Below the pieces are notes generated by a model, which was not told the DNA's origin, searched no databases, and saw only the letters and a program-made list of their open reading frames with translations. Below are positions 14,063 through 15,425 of a DNA stretch of 15,425 nt, piece by piece. This DNA comes from Streptomyces flavochromogenes (GTDB taxonomy: Bacteria; Actinomycetota; Actinomycetes; Streptomycetales; Streptomycetaceae). Within the stretch, counting starts at the first letter, position 1. Every line of letters starts with the position of its first letter. Where the stretch lies: the NCBI RefSeq assembly GCF_000717595.1, contig NZ_JNZO01000060.1, forward strand, positions 1-15,425, in the 5' to 3' direction. A program made the translations under genes and the position numbers.

Positions 14063-14496
14063 GGCGACAGTATTTCCGACACTGCCCTGCCCGCCCGGCC
14101 GCACTGCCGACGCAGAGCCCACGGGCGACAACGGCGAAACACCGTACCCGCCCGATCCCCAGCAGCATCGCGGGATGCGGCTATTCGGGCAGCGGCCTCT
14201 CCTGGACGTACGTCGGTGCTCGGTCCCTGACGTGCTCGTCTACGTCTACGCACCAGAGACCATGACCGCTGGCTCAGTGGTCTGCGTCGTAAGTCCTTCG
14301 GGGGGTGACTTCGAGGCTGGGCGTCGGCGGGCTTGTGGCCAGGTGACGGGGTGGATCTGGCGTGCGATGCCGAGGGCACTCTCGGGGCGCCGATGGGAAT
14401 GCCGGCGCACAGGAGGCGTCTGATCGGGGCAGGCTGGCTCGCCCGGGCCCGGTCGCACCTGGGGCGAGGCGGCGGCGGGGGAAAGGGCGTCAGGGG
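14063..14496. other. Intergenic region between hydrolase and LtrA-family genes
   Basis: About 430 bp with no gene that I can support. It should hold the promoter of the LtrA-family gene and the 3' end of the hydrolase transcript. A hairpin (AGACCA at about 14257 pairing with TGGTCT at about 14277) and the stronger one at 14438-14468 were noted. Short open frames are not recognised. Confidence 0.4.
14438..14468 (-). terminator. Hairpin downstream of the hydrolase gene
   Basis: CTCGCCC (14438-14444) pairs with GGGCGAG (14462-14468), with a GGGCCC palindrome inside the loop. It lies about 29 bp beyond the hydrolase stop. No T-run follows on minus, so this is a possible U-less terminator only. 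Confidence 0.35.
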
Positions 14497-15387
14497 TCAG
14501 GCCTCGGGCTGTGCTTCGAGGAATCCGAGGGCTCTGGCCACGAACTCGTTGTGGAACTGGAAGATCCCGCCGTGACCGGCGTCCGGGTAGAGGGGGACGA
14601 GTTCGCTCCGGGGCAGGCGTGCGGCGAGGTCGAGGGTGTTCTCGCTCGGCACCATCCTGTCGCTCTCGCCGTTGGCCACCAGGACTGGCTGGTGGATGCG
14701 CGACAGGTCCGCCGGCGCCTGGAGGCCCCATCGGTGAATGGCCTTGAGCTGGGCGCGGAACGACGTCAGCGAGATGGCCCTGTCGCGGTCGCTTGTGCGT
14801 TCCTTCAGCCGTTCGAGGAAGGCGCGTGCTTCGCGTCGGCCGTGTTCGGTGTCAGTGAAGAAGAGGAACTGCTTGGGGTCCTTGCGCGTCAGGAAACCCT
14901 TCAGGATGTCCCGGAGGATGAGTCCGGTGACCTTGTCGATGCCGGAGCCTCCGGCGGGGCCGGTGCCCGCGAGGACGACCCTACGCACCAGCTGTGGTTC
15001 CTCGGCTGCGATGACCTGGGCGATGAAGCCGCCCATCGACAGGCCGATCAGGTCGACCTGCTCGAAGCCCAGGGCTCGGATGAACAGCACCGCGTCGCGG
15101 GCCATCGCTTCGATGGTGTCGGGGGTGGAGCCGCCCGACGCGCCGACTCCGCGGTTGTCGAAGGCGATCACCTGGCGCCGGGCGGCGAGTCCGTCGACGA
15201 CGCGGGGGTCCCAGTTGTCCAGGACAGCGGTCAGGTGGTGGAGCAGGATCAGTGGTACGCCGCCTCCTTCCGGGCCGAGCCGGCGGTAGACGAAGTCGAC
15301 ACCGCGCACGGACACCGAACGGGTCGGTGCATCTTTGTACGACGACGGGGCGAGCGTGGGGGTGGGGGAACTGCGCGGTGCGCTCAT
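14497..15387 (-). CDS. Alpha/beta-fold hydrolase
   Basis: This is a 296-residue soluble hydrolase. The nucleophile elbow GLSMGG places the catalytic Ser at S117, the acid is probably D243 (ANGESDRMVP) and the base H272 (PDAGHGGIFQ). The oxyanion segment is LILLHHLTAVLDNWDP and a second landmark is VIAFDNRGVGASGG. This arrangement is typical of the esterase/chloroperoxidase-like or C-C hydrolase group; the substrate cannot be assigned. The ATG at 15385-15387 is preceded by AGGAA seven bases upstream. A short N-terminal extension (about 20 residues, Ser/Pro/Thr-rich) precedes the fold; it does not look like a signal peptide. The gene is intact and appears to be transcribed alone or with genes to the right. 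Confidence 0.9.
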   Translation of the reverse strand: MSAPRSSPTPTLAPSSYKDAPTRSVSVRGVDFVYRRLGPEGGGVPLILLHHLTAVLDNWDPRVVDGLAARRQVIAFDNRGVGASGGSTPDTIEAMARDAVLFIRALGFEQVDLIGLSMGGFIAQVIAAEEPQLVRRVVLAGTGPAGGSGIDKVTGLILRDILKGFLTRKDPKQFLFFTDTEHGRREARAFLERLKERTSDRDRAISLTSFRAQLKAIHRWGLQAPADLSRIHQPVLVANGESDRMVPSENTLDLAARLPRSELVPLYPDAGHGGIFQFHNEFVARALGFLEAQPEA

Positions 15388-15425
15388 GATCGGTTCCTGG
15401 GGGTGTGGAGGGTAGGGGGTGGTGG

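Noticed and set aside
12581..14230. Very long plus-strand open frame opposite the LtrA-family gene
   Set aside because: Its Asp/Gly/Glu/His-rich translation is an antisense shadow; the minus strand gives a textbook LtrA-family protein.
1..15425. CRISPR array, tRNA or rRNA genes
   Set aside because: No regularly spaced short repeats and no tRNA-like cloverleaf or rRNA sequence were seen on either strand.

Overview
The window is very G+C-rich DNA with strong G/C third-position bias, GTG starts and AGGAG-type ribosome binding sites. Its families (tandem Ser/Thr kinases, DUF5959, DUF1963, Tn3 and IS5/IS630 relics, a TetR/tautomerase pair) point to a Streptomyces or close actinobacterial relative. 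It looks like an accessory region: about half is intact genes and about half is insertion sequences and decayed fragments.

Layout. At 1-1170 there is a pile of IS5-type sequences: the start of one element leaving the left edge, an intact 0.87 kb IS5-family element (about 99-967, TA duplication), and a broken relic of a third. A short internal IS630 scrap (1357-1469) is fused to a truncated small gene. At 1159-4837, all on the minus strand, are two overlapping transmembrane Ser/Thr protein kinase genes, flanked on both sides by damaged copies of the same small 'WVEPWG' protein gene. At 4850-6000 are unrecognised, frameshifted coding remnants. At 6001-7200 are a DUF5959-type gene and a broken minus-strand gene interrupted by a plus-strand coding-like patch. 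At 7207-8404 is a decayed IS630 element. At 8497-9150 is a Cys-rich DUF1963-like gene. At 9335-9589 is the dead 3' end of a tyrosine recombinase.

At 9827-11973 a divergent cluster has a TetR-family regulator on plus, facing a tautomerase and a frameshifted zinc alcohol dehydrogenase on minus. Between them lie a 26-bp perfect palindrome and a second, degenerate copy of it. These are good candidates for autoregulatory operators. A Tn3 transposase 3' relic (11990-12327) abuts the regulator. At 12791-14062 is an LtrA-family membrane protein gene, and at 14497-15387 an alpha/beta hydrolase gene, both minus.

How parts work together. The two kinases overlap by 19 bp and are probably co-transcribed. 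They share a juxtamembrane motif and could act as one membrane signalling unit, kinase B carrying an eight-cysteine outer domain. The small protein seems to have been part of a duplicated kinase/small-protein module. The TetR/tautomerase/dehydrogenase set looks like a small inducible detoxification or catabolic operon whose last gene is broken. No CRISPR, tRNA, rRNA or complete transfer system was seen.
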